Source: Gliomastix tumulicola (taxonomy: Eukaryota > Ascomycota > Sordariomycetes > Hypocreales > Bionectriaceae). From it: a DNA stretch of 64,000 nucleotides. The DNA lies in contig BCHX01000003.1 of NCBI GenBank assembly GCA_001599755.1, positions 2,763,289-2,827,288 on the forward strand. Direction: 5' to 3'. How positions within the stretch are numbered: position 1 is the first letter of the stretch; the number at the start of each line of letters is the position of its first letter. This document shows, one piece after another, positions 1 to 9,483 of this stretch. Position numbers and translations under genes: made by a program. The notes beneath the pieces were generated by a model that was not told the origin of the DNA, made no database searches, and worked only from the letters and a program-made list of their open reading frames with translations.

Positions 1-605
1 AGACCTGGCTGATGTTGGCGAGGCGCTTGGCGAGGGCGTCGGCGGGCATCTCGTAGCCAAACTTGTACCGGAACTCCGCCGCCTCGGACTGGGCTCTCTG
101 CGCGAAGGCGCGGGCGTCGGCGATGGAGCCGGTGATGACGCAGCCGACTGACGGCGACAGCTGGAAGATGTGGGTGACGGAGTCGGGGTCGATGAGCTTA
201 TCCTGTAGTAGACACCAAATGAGCGTCACACGGCCTAGATGCCAGAGGTGGCAGCATGTCTGGGTGTGTATATCGTACCGGAACCTTCTTCTGCGATAGC
301 ACGACGGCGCAGTCCTTGCCCCGGACGCCTACCGACATGATGTTGGCGGCTGTGATGGCCTTGAAGGCGTACTCTGGTCCCCCGCGTCAGCCATGTCACC
401 CTATATCCATAGAGCACTTCCACCGGCTCATCAACTCGCCCGTGGGGGGAGGAATCCATACCGACTTGGTAGAGCCGACCATTGTCGGCGAAGATGGTGA
501 TGTGTCGGTCGTAAGCGGACGCTGTCGAAGTCCCAGAGTTAGCTCTTGTGCGTCCCATGCATGATAGTCTCCGGAGTCGGTCCTGGGGTTTATCCTACCC
601 GACAT
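1..605 (-). CDS. SCL1: 20S proteasome alpha subunit (yeast SCL1 / PSMA6 type), 5' part
   Basis: Outer-ring alpha subunit of the 20S proteasome, which gates and supports the proteolytic chamber in nucleus and cytosol. Exons on the minus strand: 605-599, 521-462, 373-279 and 202 to beyond the left edge. About 121 of roughly 250 residues are visible. The N-terminus carries the alpha-subunit signature (YDRHITIFADNGRLYQVEYA), followed by NIMSVGVRGKDCAVV and, in the last exon, the PSMA6-like segment ending EAAEFRYKFGYEMP. The first exon is only 7 nt (ATGTCGG). It gives the start MSASAYDRHITIF, as in the family; the intron after it has a CTAAC branch point and a CAG acceptor. The ATG at 558 lies inside that intron and would give an alien N-terminus. 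The gene is divergent from the WKF gene. The family call is very secure. The SCL1/PSMA6 identity rests on remembered similarity of the last exon. Confidence 0.93.
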
Positions 606-1494
606 TGTGGCGGATTTCGATTTGTCTAGCTGTTACAGAGTGCACTTATCGCCAGCCGTATCGAAATTGAACAAGGAAGCTGTGTTGGTAGCGGCAAAGC
701 GTAAGGTGACAGGAGGGGTGACGGGCTCTGGGGAAGCTGTGCAGTTGAAGCTATTGACGTTTACGCGTTGGAGCTGCCTTGACGGCAAAACCACGGCCCA
801 TACCGACAGGCCAGCGCCCACCTTAGGCCTTATCGATAAGCAGCATCACACCCCATCCCACCATCACCAGTCCCAACTCACCAAGCATCGTCATGCGTTT
901 CACAAAACCACGTGCTCCTTGCAGAAATCTCAAAAGGAGGTTGCATAGACGGACCGCAGATGCCACGCCATCCCGGACAATTCTCACTTCCCAACCATCT
1001 CACTAAGCGCGGGTGACGTAGATGCGGCAGGCGAAGTGTGCGCCATGCCCTCCGAGCCCGTCCTGAATTGAATCCCATTGTGGAGCCCCCGGACGATTCT
1101 CCCGCCCAAAAGAGAGCCCGACCAGTGTGACGAAAAAAAAAAAAACTCTTTGCCCTCTTATCGACCAACCGACGAGTGCCCAACTGCAGCCCAAGACGCA
1201 GACATGCAGCATTAGTCCCACCGACCGCAAGGGGGCAGAACGGACAAGTCACCACTCTTTCCAGGGTTCGACCTGCAATCCAGACCAGTTGCGGAAGCGA
1301 GAGTGGTGCCTGGGGGAAAAAATTGTTTGCTTGTGTGAGAAAGAAGAGGGGGGCCGGACACCTGCATGCAACCAACAGAGCAGCAGCAGCAGCAGCAGCA
1401 TCTTTGTCCCACCACACGCGCTGCAGCCCGTTCACACCCTTATCTCTTTTCTCTCATCTTGAAATAAATTTTTCTCTCTACGCAATTGCCCGTT
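606..1494. promoter_or_regulatory. Divergent promoter region, proteasome alpha / WKF gene
   Basis: This shared 889-nt upstream region holds no gene I can support. A CRE-like TGACGT lies at 1014-1019, an A-run near 1134-1145, and a CAG repeat plus pyrimidine-rich sequence (about 1380-1480) just before the WKF start, as expected for a fungal 5' leader. Confidence 0.5.
1379..1400 (+). repeat. (CAG)n microsatellite in a 5' leader
   Basis: About seven AGC/CAG units lie roughly 95 nt before the WKF-protein ATG, probably within its 5' UTR. Confidence 0.85.
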
Positions 1495-2892
1495 ATGGCT
1501 GCAGCAACAGAGAGGGTACCGGCGTGGAAGCGGATGGGCCTCACGCTCAAGAATGGATCGGGAGCCGCAGGCGAGAAGGAACAGGCGGCGGCCGGAAGTG
1601 GCAGTTCGGCGGTTGGGCCCGTTGTTGGGCATCCAAGCAGGACCCCAAGCAGGACCACCACCACCAATGACACCAATGACAGCACCACGCCCGCCAGGCC
1701 CAGGCAGAGTCATAAGAGAAAGCTCGACCCGCCGCCGTCCGAGAGAGACATAAACACAAGCAGCCCTAATAGCCATGTTCACAACAACAGCACCAGCACT
1801 ATTTCAAAAAGCAAGAAGCAAAGGAGGGACTCGTCCTCGCTGCAGCAGACACCCAAGAAGGTCACCTTTGAAGAGCCGAGCACGCCCGCATCATCGTCAT
1901 CAACACCAGCAGCGGCAGGCAAGACACCCAAGTCGGCGCATTCCAAGCAGCATTCCAAGCCCGTCGTCAATCAGGCCACCAAGAAGCCAGCAAAGGGCAA
2001 GGACACGGCCAAGTCACCAAAGTCCCAGAAGCAGAAGCAGCTGCCACCGGCTGACGTCCAGCCCGCCCTTGCCTACCTGAGACAGTGGAAGACGTCGAGG
2101 GAGTCGTGGAAGTTCAACAAGAACCACCAGTCCACCCTCATCAAGCACGCCTTCGAGCCGCACGTCTTCCCCGCCGACGACATCGACGCCTTCTACGAGT
2201 ACATCCGGGACCTGAGGGGCTTCGTGAGGACGAGGCTGCGCGAGACGGCCATGGAGATCAAGATGCGTGACGTCGAGGACGGCTACGCCGCCTTCCCCGA
2301 GTCGGACGACGCCATGGATCTGGACGAGCAGCAGACCAACTACGAGTCCATCCTGGCCGACATCCTACGCCGTCGCCGGCAAAACGCCACTGCCACCAAG
2401 AGAAAGTACTTTGCCGAGGCGCAGTACGTCGCCGAGAGCGCAGACGGGAACAGCATCATCGTCCGCCGGCTCATCAAGCGCATGCGGGCCGAGATGGTGC
2501 TCGACGAGCTGTCCGACGGCGAGTCGACGGACTCGAGCACAGGGTCGACCGCCTCCAGCAAGACCATGGTCGCCAGCGACAACACCAACGCCTCCAGCAG
2601 CACCAACGCAAGCGTCACGGGCGCCGAGCAGACGACACGCAGCAAGCTCGGCGACGTGTCGGGCAAGCGTCGACGAAAGCTGCGCGTCAACATGGACGAC
2701 ACCAGCAGCTCCGAGTCCTCGTCCGAGAGCGAGTCCGACTCTGACACCAGTTCGTCCTCGGACGACTCGGACAGCGACGAGGAGGACGAGGAGATGCGCC
2801 CCGACAACTACGACACCTCCAGCAGCTCTTCCTCCTCCTCCTCGGGCGAGTCCGACTCGGAAGAGGATAGCAGCGACGACGATGATGATTAA
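1495..2892 (+). CDS. WKF-domain protein (C7orf50 type)
   Basis: This single-exon gene encodes 465 residues. Start is the ATG at 1495 (MAAATERVP); the in-frame TTG at 1486 is not a normal start in a fungus. Residues 1-185 are low-complexity, Ser/Thr/Lys-rich and probably disordered, with nuclear-localisation-like clusters (KKQRR, KRK). Residues about 190-260 match the WKF domain: YLRQWKTSRESWKFNKNHQS, with the W-K-F triplet at 205-207. This is followed by an alpha-helical, Arg-rich stretch (DILRRRRQNATATKRK). The tail from about 400 is Ser/Asp/Glu-rich and highly acidic. The family includes human C7orf50; a nucleolar or ribosome-related role has been suggested but is not shown here. The acidic and basic disordered segments fit a nucleolar protein. 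Family call is firm; function is inference. Confidence 0.88.
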   Translation: MAAATERVPAWKRMGLTLKNGSGAAGEKEQAAAGSGSSAVGPVVGHPSRTPSRTTTTNDTNDSTTPARPRQSHKRKLDPPPSERDINTSSPNSHVHNNSTSTISKSKKQRRDSSSLQQTPKKVTFEEPSTPASSSSTPAAAGKTPKSAHSKQHSKPVVNQATKKPAKGKDTAKSPKSQKQKQLPPADVQPALAYLRQWKTSRESWKFNKNHQSTLIKHAFEPHVFPADDIDAFYEYIRDLRGFVRTRLRETAMEIKMRDVEDGYAAFPESDDAMDLDEQQTNYESILADILRRRRQNATATKRKYFAEAQYVAESADGNSIIVRRLIKRMRAEMVLDELSDGESTDSSTGSTASSKTMVASDNTNASSSTNASVTGAEQTTRSKLGDVSGKRRRKLRVNMDDTSSSESSSESESDSDTSSSSDDSDSDEEDEEMRPDNYDTSSSSSSSSSGESDSEEDSSDDDDD

Positions 2893-3242
2893 TCGAGACG
2901 GATGAGGATCTCATCCTGCATTTTCGGCACGTTTTTCATGGTAGCTTTTATTTGTTTGTTTCGATGCATGCACGCATACATACATACATACATGATGGAA
3001 TGTCTCACGACATACGGGGAGTGTACAGTCTACGGTGTGGAGGGACAGTCCGGTGTATAGACACGACACATAGATAGATAGATACCCAATCTCGCTTTGG
3101 TCTTTGGATTACGTCTTATTTTAGATATAATACATGGCTTCAGAAACAGTCCCATTGTCCATCCATGCAAATGATGGTTACCGTGAGTTCAACTTGACTG
3201 ATTCCTGGCATGGGTTACCTGCCCAGGATCCTGTATTTGTAT
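2893..3242. other. Convergent intergenic region with tetranucleotide repeats
   Basis: 3' flanks of the WKF and dioxygenase genes. It contains a CATA repeat (2975-2993) and a GATA repeat (about 3070-3084), and no open frame of interest. It most likely holds the two 3' UTRs and poly(A) sites. Confidence 0.6.
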
Positions 3243-4382
3243 CTAAGCGAAGAGTCCAGTGAAGCCCTGCTCAGGCGGCTGTAGCCAGTTCCGCTCGTCG
3301 TATTCGCGGTCCTTTCCTTCGATGATGTGGAACGTGTAGATGATTCGTCCCTTTTGCGATGTGCTGTACTCAGTCAGTCCATAGCCATCTCGGATGAAGT
3401 GACCGGTTCTCAGAAACTTACTTCTTCTCCGACTTGTGAAGCAGGTTTCCATGAATAAGCACCACTAACATCATGTCAGAGCCAAGACAGAATTAGGACA
3501 GTAGATGACTCGTCCACTCACAGTCTCCAGCTTTCACCTCGCCGGCAACATAGGCCTCCTTCCCCCGCTCAGCGGCATCATCGCGTCGGTACTCATCGCC
3601 GGGAGGAAACTCAGGCCCGTCGTTGGTCACCATCTCAGTGCCCGTACCACCAGCCTTGCGCACGAGGCGAGTAGTCACGGGGGCTGTCTTGTGAGAGCCG
3701 GGGAGAAAGCTCAGACAGCCGTTCTCAAGCGTAGCATCCTCAAGGGCATACCAAAGACCCAGAGCTGAAGGCGGGTTCGTATACAAGAACTGCAGACCCC
3801 GTCAGCCCAACCACTCACATTCAAGACACACACACACACACACACATCCCCCCTTTCCTCAAAACATACCGTCGAATCCTGATGCGGCGGGACCTCCCCG
3901 CCAATCTCCGGCTGCTTGCAAATGACCATGGACTGCAGCACCCTCGGATCCGCAAACCCAAGATCCCTCGCCACCGCCGCCGGACTCACCTCCCCCTCCC
4001 TCCTGTCAGCCTCCCCCTCCTCAGGCGCAAGCAACGCCTTGAACGGCGGGCTCAGCTCGTGCAGGTAGTGCCCGATCTTGTTGACGGCGCGCGCCTTGGG
4101 CTTGAGCAAGTGGCCCGCGTCGTCAAAGGCCTCCTCCTCGAAGAAGAAGCGGACCTTGTCGCCCGAGGTGAGGAAGTAGTCGTCGCCGACGTGCTCGGAC
4201 TTCTGGCCGGTGCTGAAGCGGGTGAGCGGGTGGTTGGTGAGGTCGAGGTTGTCGAGGAGGCGGTGCGTCTCGGCGAGGAGGGAGGAGACGGTGGAGGGGT
4301 GTAGGGCGCTGCGGAGGATGAGGTAGCCGTCTTTGTGGAAGGCGGCGACCTGCTCTGGGGAGAGGCCGAGTTGGGAGGTCAT
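3243..4382 (-). CDS. Phytanoyl-CoA dioxygenase family protein (PHYHD1 type)
   Basis: Non-haem Fe(II)/2-oxoglutarate dioxygenase of the PhyH family. Exons on the minus strand: 4382-3870, 3789-3522, 3464-3422 and 3363-3243, giving 314 residues. The iron ligands are visible: H167-Q-D169 in PPHQDS and a distal His270 in IHGNLLHKSE. Arg281, eleven residues further on, fits the 2-oxoglutarate-binding Arg. Order of segments (DGYLILRSAL, SGDKVRFFFEEEAFD, VNKIGHYLHELSP, ALEDATLENGCLSFLPGSHK) follows human PHYHD1, rather than PHYH itself. No signal peptide or PTS1 (C-terminus GLFA) is seen, so it is probably cytosolic. The physiological substrate is unknown for this subgroup. Intron 1 contains a CA repeat (3826-3846). 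Confidence 0.93.
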
Positions 4383-5031
4383 AGTGGAGGAGATGGTGAG
4401 TGAGATCGACTGTAAGATCGGTTGAAGGGACAGAAGTTGTAGCTAGGAGGCCTGTTTGTTGTTGATATCCAAAGGGGCGATGAGATGGATAGGTTGAGGC
4501 GGGGTGGTGAAGAAGAGAGATAGCGGGGGNGGGGACTAAACATATCTCGGGTCTTACAAGTACAACCACACTGCTCGTAGCTACGATTTGGAGCCGTCAT
4601 CGCCTACTGTGAAATAGTTCATGTCTTCCTGCTTTAACTCATCGGGCAATTCACTATATACCAGACTAGCCACCTGCACCTCACACAACCTGCAACACCC
4701 GACCAAGGGTAAGCTGCCCAGAAGCAGCTGCTCGGCAGGAGTCACGCTGAACTGAGCAACCCATATGCCATCCATACCCCAGTCTATCCCAAGAAACCGC
4801 ATCTATAAGCTGAGTGCGCTGAGACGGCGTCCTTGCCGTCATATGGCACTGAAAATATTAGAGAATAAGGGGGGGCCTCCTCGACGCCACAGCGAGCTGG
4901 TCGACTTTCGTTTACGTGACCCAGCCAGCAAAAAGAACATGCAAATAAAAACTCAGAACATGATAGAGATGCAACGCGCATGCATCAAGTGTGCATGGCG
5001 CAGTCGTAGACTGACAGATTGGCCATCGAGC
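4383..5031. other. Upstream region of the dioxygenase gene
   Basis: This 649-nt stretch separates the dioxygenase start from the 3' end of the next minus-strand gene. It contains an ambiguous base (N at 4530) within a G-run, likely an assembly uncertainty. I see no gene in it. Confidence 0.5.
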
Positions 5032-5841
5032 CTAGGAGTCCAACGGATCCTCCAAAAAGTCGTAGCCCTCCTCGGGAGGCAGCACGTACGCCGAGGCGGC
5101 AAGACCAACGGCGGCGACGAGGCTGATGGAGGCGCTAACGGTGCTGAGAATCCACGAAACATCAAGGTTCCAGCCGGGTATCGTGAACTGGTCGTCGTTG
5201 TCGTAGAGGTATGCCTATCAAAGTCGTCAGTTTCCAAACCCACACCCCACAAGCAACACCAACGCCGGCGCGCTCGGACATACCACAATAGAGATGGTAA
5301 CAAGCTGTACAACAGCCACGAGCACCATCATGAGCGTCGCGAAGGGCCAGCCCGTCTCGCGCTTGAACTTGCCGCCCCTCATCACGACGCCGAACGTGAC
5401 CAGCCCGGCCAGGCACAGCAGGGCCGTGAACGAGGCCAGGAAGCCGATGGTCCTCCACATGGAGCAGAAGTACCGCTCGCCATCCCGGCAGAGCTCCTTG
5501 TAGGGGTAGCTGCGGCAGTGCGGCTCGTCGAGGTTCGAGCAGCTCTGGTGCAGGCCGATGTGCTTCTCGTACGTCTCGTCGCCGGCCGAGACGGAATAGC
5601 TGATCCAGCGGGGGATGGATATCGCGGCAATGGTCATTGCCGTTGCTAGGCGTCGAGAAGAAATGAATCATGTCAGCGTCTTGCGGGAGGCTCGGGTTCG
5701 CGCCGTGCGGATGTCGTCGTGAGGCTCTTCATCGACGTCATCGGTGGCTGGAGCGGATTGGACGAAGGGGAGAGCAGGCAGCAGCAACTAACAGGCTGTG
5801 AAGGCCACGAGGGCCGACGCATACACGTAGGTACGAGTCAT
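5032..5841 (-). CDS. Claudin-like four-helix membrane protein
   Basis: Exons on the minus strand are 5841-5793, 5645-5284 and 5214-5032, giving 197 residues. Four hydrophobic helices lie at about 5-29, 81-104, 116-139 and 156-181. The first loop is extracellular-like, with Trp30 and four cysteines (52, 60, 69, 77). This is the layout of the claudin/PMP22 superfamily, including fungal Sur7/PalI-like proteins. The C-terminus is short, cytosolic and acidic (EEGYDFLEDPLDS). All splice sites are standard and in phase. No catalytic motif is present. The likely place is the plasma membrane or another secretory-pathway membrane. I do not recognise a specific named orthologue, so the role is unassigned. 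The start is fixed by the short first exon (MTRTYVYASALVAFTA), which is needed to complete helix 1. Confidence 0.82.
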
Positions 5842-6497
5842 TGTGGTGTTGTATATCGTATCCGGGGATCGATGCGTGGAGGAGGAGCGACGAAGTGAAG
5901 ATGTGGTGGTGCAGATGCTGGAGTGAGGTCTGTCTGCCTGGTTGTTGAGGTCGGGCGGTGGAGGTTTGATAAGGACGATTGCGGATTGGCAGTGACGGTG
6001 TTTAGTGGCTGGTGGCTCCTTCCCTGGATGCGCCTGTCAGGGAGGGGCGGGAGGTCACGGGCCACTACACACACTCAACGTCTCAAACTGCTGCCAACGG
6101 CCGTGCATTGCATCATCATCTGATCGCAGATCTCAGGCGGTAATTCACATCTATAATCTAAGTTAATTATGGCGAAATATCGAGAATCTACTATCGCTTA
6201 TCGCAGTTGTCTCCAGCGCCACGAAGCAGCCACCAGCTGCTCTCTTCGGCGTCCGGATTCCGATGTCCGAAGCTCTCGCACCAAGCTTGATACCATAAGT
6301 ATTTATTAGCACGTGCCATTTTCCCACTTTCGGCAGGCCATGGTGCCAGAAATNCCTCAAGCCTGTACCGAGATCACCCCGCCGCCGTCTCTCGCCCGAC
6401 GCCGGCGCACTCTATCGGAGGTCCGCCTCTACTCCCCACCTCAACCTCAGCTATCAGTCTCTGTCTTATACTGAACCGGTCCTTCAACCACAAAGCG
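5842..6497. promoter_or_regulatory. Divergent promoter region, claudin-like / omega-amidase
   Basis: This 656-nt region lies between two divergent starts. It contains one ambiguous base (N at 6354) and no supported open frame. Pyrimidine-rich sequence precedes the amidase start. Confidence 0.45.
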
Positions 6498-7502
6498 ATG
6501 AGGCCCTTCTTCTCAATAGCACGTTGCATCTCCCGCCCCAGCCTTCAGTCCAGAGTCCTGTCTCACTCACCACTCGTCCCGTCCCCCTCCCAACGCAAGA
6601 TGAGCTCCTCCGTCCTGCAGAAGCCTCTCAAGCTCGCGAGCATCCAGCTCGCCTCCGGCGCCGACAAGGCCGCCAACCTCCGCCACGCCGCCTCCCGCGT
6701 CGCCGAGGCCGCTGCGTCGGGCGCCCGCCTCTGCGTCCTGCCCGAGTGCTTCAACTCGCCCTACGGCACCGACTACTTCCCCCAGTACGCCGAGACGCTC
6801 CTCCCGTCCCCGCCCACCGAGGACCAGTCACCCTCGTACCACGCCCTGAGCCGCATGGCCGCCGACAACGGCGTCTACCTCGTCGGCGGCTCCATCCCCG
6901 AGCTCAACCCGGACACGGGCAAGTACCACAACACGACGCTCGTCTTCGGGCCCGGGGGCACCCTGCTGGCGACGCACCGCAAGGTGCACCTGTTCGACAT
7001 CGACATCCCGGGCAAGATCACGTTCCGGGAGAGCGACGTCCTGACCGCCGGCGACAACGTGACCATTGTCGATCTGCCCGGGTACGGCCGCATCGGCGTC
7101 GCCATCTGCTACGACGTGCGGTTCCCCGAGCTGGCGACCATCGCCGCCCGTAGGGGTGCCTTTGCCCTCATCTACCCGGGTGCTTTCAACCTCACCACGG
7201 GGCCCTTGCACTGGGAGCTGCTGGCCCGGGCACGCGCTGTGGATAACCAGATCTACGTCGTCATGTGCAGCCCTGCGCGGGATCTGAGCGCGTCGTATCA
7301 CGCCTACGGGCACAGCATGATTGTCGACCCTCTGGCCAAGTTGCTTGGTGAGGCCGAGGATGGGGAGGCTATTATCGAGGCCGAGCTGGACGGTGAGAAG
7401 CTCACGGAAGTGAGGAAGAATATCCCACTGAACACCCAGAGGAGGTTTGATGTCTACCCTGATGTCAGCGACGAAAGAATACAGCCAGCAGAGTCAAAGT
7501 AG
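6498..7502 (+). CDS. Nit2-type omega-amidase / carbon-nitrogen hydrolase
   Basis: Single-exon gene of 334 residues in the nitrilase superfamily. The catalytic triad is visible: Glu83 in LPECFNSPYG, Lys162 in HRKVHLFDIDIPGK and Cys204 in GVAICYDVRFPELA. The FDIDIPGKITFRES segment is characteristic of Nit2/Nit3 omega-amidases, which deaminate alpha-ketoglutaramate and alpha-ketosuccinamate after transamination of glutamine and asparagine. Residues 1-34 are Arg/Ser-rich without acidic residues and look like a mitochondrial presequence. A second in-frame ATG at 6600 (Met35, MSSSVLQKPLKLAS) would give the cytosolic form, so dual targeting by alternative initiation is plausible but inferred. An alternative is a deaminated-glutathione amidase (Nit1), but the motif set fits Nit2 better. 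Confidence 0.93.
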   Translation: MRPFFSIARCISRPSLQSRVLSHSPLVPSPSQRKMSSSVLQKPLKLASIQLASGADKAANLRHAASRVAEAAASGARLCVLPECFNSPYGTDYFPQYAETLLPSPPTEDQSPSYHALSRMAADNGVYLVGGSIPELNPDTGKYHNTTLVFGPGGTLLATHRKVHLFDIDIPGKITFRESDVLTAGDNVTIVDLPGYGRIGVAICYDVRFPELATIAARRGAFALIYPGAFNLTTGPLHWELLARARAVDNQIYVVMCSPARDLSASYHAYGHSMIVDPLAKLLGEAEDGEAIIEAELDGEKLTEVRKNIPLNTQRRFDVYPDVSDERIQPAESK

Positions 7503-7746
7503 GGGGTACTAGTAGTAAAATATGCCCATGAGCGTTGTACCATAGCTTTACACATGAAAAGTAAAATTGCAGGTCACGAATGGAAAGAAAGACACATCGT
7601 GGCAAATGATTCATCATTTTCGTCATTATCCGGAGACCTAGCCGGCTTTCTCGCCATGCCCCTTTTACACCCCAAGGTGATCTTGTCCTCATCAGATCTA
7701 GCCCGAAGTATGATTTTCGTCCTCCTCTCCATCCAAGCCAACTCGT

Positions 7747-9483
7747 CTACTCCAGAGCCTTCTTGGCGAAAGTAGGCAGGATGAAGCTGGCCTTGTGAAT
7801 CTCCGCGTTGTAGTAGCGGCACTTCTCCTCCTCCTCCTCGGGGGTCCAGGACCGGACGGGGACCTTGACGTTGCGGTTGGGGTCCTTGCAGCAGACCATG
7901 AAGCCGATCTGGCCCGAAGGGTAGGTCGGGATGGTGGTATAGGCGTACTCAGCCACGGGGAAGACCTCCTTGCAGTCCTTCTTGAGGCGGGCGATGAGAG
8001 GCAGGTGAAGCCATTGGTTCTCGGCTAAAATATCACATGGTTAGCGAATCTTGCCGTGCACGGGGTCTTCATACAAGTTTAAGCAAGGGGTCCTGGCTTG
8101 GTGCTGAGTGGCAGAGGAGGTGAGCATGAGGGGGCTCTGTTCACAATGAGGTTCGCGGCGACAAACGGCGGCAAACCCCAGCCCGAATGACTTTCTGTTT
8201 CATTTATTCATGCAACGCGGGACTACCGGAAGCAGAGCTGTCTGGAAAGCAGCGCTTGCTTCGGGCAGTCCCTAGGTCAAGGATGAAAGGGTATCCAGGA
8301 GGGGAAACACCTGTTGTCTGGTGTGTCCCCACGAGGGTTGTTGTTGGATACCAAAAGAGAGGGAGCAGGACCAGGCTAATGTGTCGGCTCTGATGCATGC
8401 GTTCCACTTCTCACAAACCGCCTTTTGCCTAGGGACCCCACGACTTTCCATTAGAAAAAAATGAGACATACAACCTTGGGTAGTGATGACGCCGCCCTCG
8501 CGGAGGGCGTCGTGGAGGAGCTGGAAGTAGGACTTCTGGAAGAGGCTCTCGGCGGGGCCGTCGGGGTCGGAGGAGTCGGTGATGATGACGTCGAAGGCGT
8601 TCTTGTACTCGTCGAGGAACTTGAAGCCGTCACCGACGTGGACGGTGCTCTTGGGGTGAGTGAGGCCCTCAGCCATGCCGGGGAGGTACTGCTTAGAGAG
8701 ACGGATGACAGCCTGCAGGACAAGAACGTGAGTGAAGGCCACATGTGGAACGGGAGTACAACAGCCTACCTCGTCGATATCGCAGAGAATAGCCTCCTCG
8801 ACGCAGTCGTGCTTGACGACCTCGCGCAGGACACCGCCGTCACCACCGCCGATGACGAGCACCTTCTTGGGGTTGGGGTGGGAGTTCAGGGCGAGGTGGG
8901 CAATCATCTCCTGGTAGGAGAACTCATCGCGCTCAGTGCACTGAATGACGTTGTCGAGGACCAGGACGGTGCCGTAGTCGGTGGACTTGAAGATCAGGAC
9001 GTCCTGGTACTGGCTCTTCTCGTGGTGGAGGACCTTCTCGACCTTGAGGGTCATGGCCTGGCCTATGAGCGGGAGGATCAGCGGCGACGTACGGGCATTA
9101 TACTCGGTCGAAGAGAGGCTTACCAGGCCACATGTGGGAGATCTCGCGGAACCAGCCATCTGGTAGGACGAGTTGTTAGCACTTCAGAACGAGCCTAGAT
9201 AGAGATCCGCGATAGCGGCTGCAATCCCAGAGCAAATGGCTTTGCATCCGTCCAAGAGCAACTCAGACTGATCCCATATCATAGCAATCCACGAGCTTCA
9301 GAGCGACGTGACGCCGCTCGACAGAATGCTCGTCGGCGTGTCGCGATGATCATGGCGGGGTCATTTTTATTTTTTTTCCTCCCCTTGTTGGCGGGGTCGT
9401 CCACAGCTCCCCTCAGCGTCATGGGATGCACTGGGAATCAGATACGTACCCTTGATGGTCGCGTGGGTGATTTCGTCAGCCAT
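7747..9483 (-). CDS. SPE3: Spermidine synthase
   Basis: Transfers the aminopropyl group of decarboxylated S-adenosylmethionine to putrescine in the cytosol. Exons on the minus strand: 9483-9450, 9159-9124, 9062-8770, 8712-8475 and 8024-7747, giving 292 residues, the usual length. The start MADEITHATIKDGWFREISH is assembled from two short exons (34 and 36 nt). Motifs: GGGDGGVLREV (from residue 95) binds the adenosyl substrate, CDIDE (about 117-121) and ITDSSDPDGP (165-174) carry the conserved acidic residues, followed by TTQAENQWLHLP and AYTTIPTYPSGQIGF. This is a stand-alone enzyme, not the basidiomycete fusion with saccharopine dehydrogenase. Introns 1 (290 nt) and 4 (450 nt, 8474-8025) are much longer than the others here (mostly 56-150 nt). 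Confidence 0.97.

Noticed and set aside
235..558. 107-codon minus-strand frame starting at ATG 558
   Set aside because: It reads through two introns of the proteasome gene; its first 12 residues are intron sequence.
3882..4304. 140-codon plus-strand frame inside the dioxygenase gene
   Set aside because: Antisense shadow of exon 1, Arg/Glu/Leu-biased composition and no motif.
8461..9198. 245-codon plus-strand frame within spermidine synthase
   Set aside because: Antisense shadow of a conserved gene with high GC3, which leaves the opposite strand free of stops.
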